From Desulfobacterales bacterium HSG17 (GTDB lineage Bacteria; Desulfobacterota; Desulfobacteria; Desulfobacterales; Desulfococcaceae): a stretch of DNA of 5,500 nucleotides. Positions 4,701 to 5,500 of the stretch are shown one piece after another. The notes beneath the pieces were generated by a model that saw only the letters and a list, made by a program, of their open reading frames with translations, did not search any database and was not told the origin of the DNA. A program made the position numbers and the translations under genes. Where the stretch lies: NCBI GenBank assembly GCA_030377945.1, contig JAUCGD010000224.1, positions 1 through 5,500 of the forward strand, written 5' to 3'. Within the stretch, counting starts at the first letter, position 1; each line of letters opens with the position of its first letter.

Positions 4701-5500
4701 AGGCCCAGGCAGGTATTCAGTATTACATTGCAGTTGACGGCTTTGCAGGGCTTTTCGGAAATTTTATTCTTAACTGGAATAAAGAATATGACAGTTTTGA
4801 AGAACTATGCATAATTACAGGTATTTATGGACAGGCTGCAGGATCAAATCTTTCTGCTTCAAAAGAAGAAGGCGAACCTGACCATGCAGGAGACCCTGGA
4901 GGCGCTTCTGTATGGTGGGCATGGACTGCACCGGAACAGGCCAATTATATTTTTGACACCACAGGTTCAGATTTTAATACCCTTCTTGCAGTATATACCG
5001 GTTCAAGTATTGATAATCTTACAGAGATTGGTGCAATATCAGGCATTGAAAATAACCGGCTGAAATTTGCTGCACAGGCAGGTGAAAATTATTATATAGC
5101 AGTTGACGGCATAAACGGGGATTTTGGCGGGATTGTTCTGAACTGGAAAAAATTTAATGACAATTTCTCAGATGCAGCTGATCTTATGGCTATCTCTGAC
5201 CAAATTGTTTCAAACCAGACTGTTTCAGGAGTCACAAAAGGAACAAACACTGATGCAACAAAAGAAACAGGGGAACCGAATCATGCAGAAGAACCGGGTG
5301 GAGCGTCAGTATGGTGGACATTTTCTTTGCCTGAAGTTTATAAAGACAGCTCAAAAATATTCCGTCTTGAAATTGATACAACCGGTTCTGATTTTGAAAC
5401 ACTTGTTGCAGCTTACACCGGTTCTGATGTGAATAATCTTACAGGTTTAGCAGCAAGTTTTGGCAACCTGTCATATACAATTATACCTGATGAAAAATAT
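1643..5500 (+). CDS. Large secreted tandem-repeat protein with PPC-like beta-sandwich domains (3' end outside window)
   Basis: The frame is open from the ATG at 1643 through base 5500 with no stop: 1286 codons, and the gene continues. Residues 1-34 form a Sec signal peptide with a hydrophobic core at about 17-29 and a TALA cleavage site after A34. From residue 40 the protein is a head-to-tail array of nine complete domains (122-130 residues) and the start of a tenth. Shared signatures in order are NDNF, SG-x-x-x-GSN, ATKExGEPxHAG, GGxSVWWxWTAPE, GSxFDTLLGVYTGS, AGTxYYIAVDG and GNIxLNW. Domains often join through a PPE or similar linker before the next NDNF. The 'W-TAPE ... FDT ... YTG ... YYIAVDG' order resembles PPC-type (pre-peptidase C-terminal) beta-sandwiches of extracellular proteins; that family link is from memory of related arrays, not from a search. 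No protease, glycosidase, transmembrane or anchoring motif is visible in this part. C12 lies before the hydrophobic core and is not a lipobox. A surface, matrix or adhesion role is inference. Confidence 0.93.
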   Translation, partial: MKPYSIFENKSCAIIHAVVFVLILLSFFSGTALALLPGADNFDQATSITGLSGQAEGTNTEATKEPGEPEHADQPGMASVWWKWTAPETALFTFNTNGSDFDTLLGVYVGSDVNSLINIAANDEDGSSSGTSSVIFNASADTTYFIAVDGRYSAAGNIVLNWRKAIPPENDDLGSASILSGISGQVFASNIDATKETGEPEHAGTKGGVSLWWSWTADESGYYSFGTAGSSFYTLLGIYTGSGIDNLVEVAAWYDTLTFKAQSGTQYYIAVDGWYGVMGNINLTWKKLSPGNDNFTSAVIISGLSGQAAGSNDQATKEPGEANHAGETGGTSVWWSWTAPETGYVSIDTFGTVFDSLIGIYTGTSLDTLTNTAYGYDNVSFPVQSGTTYYIALDGRNSAMGNIVINWETLNPPENDNFENSTIITGLSGTAAGSNIDATKETGEPDHAGSPGGASIWWSWTAPETAYFSFDTKGSGFSTLLIGIYTGSSLNNLTEKAGAFTNLFSGLTFFAQAGTIYYIAADGYGGSSGDITLNWKKVVPPENDNLINALELEGVPGKAQGANVDATKEPEEPDHAGDLGGTSVWWTWSAPETGYYTFDTNGSGFYTVLGIYTGSTPANLTEVQGRENSQDPYGRSSYTFSAQAGIQYYIAVDGWYGASGNIILNWEKYNDDIDDADILTGFSGRTYGSNEYATKEIGEPDHAAGQGGKSIWWLWKAPETGFYYFDTTGSDFDTLLAVYIDSAGLEPVAANDDGASTTKTSSLTFQASAGTRYYIVVDGWNKASGKVVLNHKQALEPLNDNFANAVMLTGLSGRAEGTNFLATKETGEPSHADENGGRSVWWTWNSSKRVRISFDIYETGFDSLLGIYSGSDLNSLVKVADQNTDGSSKITFDTQADTQYYIAVDGWNKSEGNIILNWKTEFPLINDNFSDALMLTGISGRTTGSNILCSKEHGEPAHAGDLGGASIWWKWIAPENGSYVFNTEGTEFISLVAVYTGSSIDSLTEIAGIKSDSAGGAVFQAQAGIQYYIAVDGFAGLFGNFILNWNKEYDSFEELCIITGIYGQAAGSNLSASKEEGEPDHAGDPGGASVWWAWTAPEQANYIFDTTGSDFNTLLAVYTGSSIDNLTEIGAISGIENNRLKFAAQAGENYYIAVDGINGDFGGIVLNWKKFNDNFSDAADLMAISDQIVSNQTVSGVTKGTNTDATKETGEPNHAEEPGGASVWWTFSLPEVYKDSSKIFRLEIDTTGSDFETLVAAYTGSDVNNLTGLAASFGNLSYTIIPDEKY
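1760..2149 (+). repeat. Repeat domain 1 (residues 40-169)
   Basis: At 130 residues this is the longest complete copy. It opens with DNFDQA and carries ATKEPGEPEHA, SVWWKWTAPE and FDTLLGVYVGS. It has an Asp-rich loop NDEDGSSS (from N122), then YFIAVDG and GNIVLNW, and ends in an IPPE linker. Confidence 0.9.
2150..2515 (+). repeat. Repeat domain 2 (residues 170-291)
   Basis: This 122-residue copy has ATKETGEPEHAG, SLWWSWTADE (D replacing the usual P of TAPE), FYTLLGIYTGS, YYIAVDG and GNINLTW. The Asp-rich loop is replaced by a short AAWYDTLTF turn, which makes it the shortest copy. Confidence 0.9.
2516..2884 (+). repeat. Repeat domain 3 (residues 292-414)
   Basis: This 123-residue copy has NDNFTSA, ATKEPGEANHAG, SVWWSWTAPETG, FDSLIGIYTGT, YYIALDG and GNIVINW. 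It has a short loop (AYGYDNVSF) in place of the Asp-rich one and ends with a NPPE linker. Confidence 0.9.
2885..3268 (+). repeat. Repeat domain 4 (residues 415-542)
   Basis: This 128-residue copy has NDNFENS, ATKETGEPDHAG, SIWWSWTAPET and YYIAADG. A one-codon insertion gives TLLIGIYTGS where other copies read TLLGIYTGS. The variable loop (GAFTNLFSG) is hydrophobic rather than acidic. It ends with VVPPE. Confidence 0.9.
3269..3649 (+). repeat. Repeat domain 5 (residues 543-669)
   Basis: This 127-residue copy opens NDNLINA and has an atypical VPGKAQGAN in place of the LSG-GSN block. It also has ATKEPEEPDHAG (E for the usual G), SVWWTWSAPETG, YTVLGIYTGS and YYIAVDG. It has a long polar loop (GRENSQDPYGRSS). 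Confidence 0.9.
3650..4036 (+). repeat. Repeat domain 6 (residues 670-798)
   Basis: This 129-residue copy opens with the acidic variant NDDIDDADI. It has ATKEIGEPDHAA, SIWWLWKAPETG and FDTLLAVYIDS, then an Asp-rich loop NDDGASTTKTSS starting at N751 and YYIVVDG. The last Trp of the domain is replaced by His (LNHKQ). Confidence 0.9.
4037..4417 (+). repeat. Repeat domain 7 (residues 799-925)
   Basis: This 127-residue copy has NDNFANA, ATKETGEPSHA and SVWWTW. The following TAPETG block is lost (NSSKRVRIS) and FDT-x-GS is replaced by FDIYETG. FDSLLGIYSGS, a DQNTDGSS loop, YYIAVDG and GNIILNW are kept. The frame is continuous, so this is divergence rather than a frameshift. Confidence 0.9.
4418..4786 (+). 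repeat. Repeat domain 8 (residues 926-1048)
   Basis: This 123-residue copy has NDNFSDA, LCSKEHGEPAHAG (CSKE replacing ATKE, with C949), SIWWKWIAPE and FISLVAVYTGS. It then has a SDSAGG loop, YYIAVDG and GNFILNW. Confidence 0.9.
4787..5155 (+). repeat. Repeat domain 9 (residues 1049-1171)
   Basis: This 123-residue copy opens with the divergent YDSFEELCI (C1056) where other copies have NDNF-x-x-A. It has ASKEEGEPDHAG, SVWWAWTAPE, FNTLLAVYTGS, YYIAVDG and GGIVLNW. Confidence 0.9.
5156..5500 (+). repeat. Repeat domain 10, partial (residues 1172-1286 and beyond)
   Basis: This copy is cut by the window end. It opens NDNFSDA, but the usual LSG segment is replaced by a longer stretch (about residues 1182-1196, ISDQIVSNQTVSGVT) before GTNTDATKETGEPNHA. 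SVWW is kept, but the next Trp is Phe (TFSLPE), followed by a longer KDSSKIFRLEID strand and FETLVAAYTGS. Confidence 0.88.

Noticed and set aside
1643..5500. The regular repeats as a CRISPR array or recent tandem DNA duplication
   Set aside because: The period is about 370-390 bp, the copies are diverged in DNA but conserved in protein, and the whole is one open frame.

Overview
The window looks like AT-rich chromosomal DNA from an anaerobic bacterium. A small acidic 2[4Fe-4S] ferredoxin, a gamma-class carbonic anhydrase-like protein and a very long secreted repeat protein would suit a Desulfobacterota (sulfate-reducer-like, e.g. Desulfonema-type) genome. That assignment is inference from gene style; no taxonomic marker is present.

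Layout: (1) 1-145 is the leader of a ferredoxin gene, with possible promoter elements and a strong Shine-Dalgarno (SD) sequence. (2) 146-334 (+) encodes the 62-residue ferredoxin. (3) 335-532 is a non-coding convergent gap. It holds a strong hairpin terminator, with a duplicated left arm, and a palindrome-rich stretch that may be a dispersed intergenic repeat. (4) 533-832 (-) is a 99-residue protein of unknown function, and 899-1423 (-) is a left-handed beta-helix gamma-carbonic anhydrase-like protein. They share a strand and lie 66 bp apart, so they are probably co-transcribed with the anhydrase gene first. (5) 1424-1642 is a divergent regulatory gap with two different families of short direct repeats. 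(6) 1643 to the window end (+) is one uninterrupted reading frame of at least 1286 codons with no stop in the window. It encodes a Sec-type signal peptide followed by nine complete copies and one partial copy of a 122-130-residue domain.

The repeated domain has a clear signature: NDNF, then L-x-G-x-SG, ATKExGEPxHAG, SVWWxWTAPE, FDTLLGVYTGS, AGTxYYIAVDG and GNIxLNW. I read it as a beta-sandwich related to the bacterial pre-peptidase C-terminal (PPC) type, found as arrays in large extracellular proteins of environmental bacteria. No catalytic domain is visible before the window ends, so the natural reading is an exported surface, matrix or adhesive protein whose C-terminal part lies beyond 5500.

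The ferredoxin and the anhydrase unit are housekeeping-like. Nothing in the sequence ties them functionally to the repeat protein, which has its own divergent upstream region.
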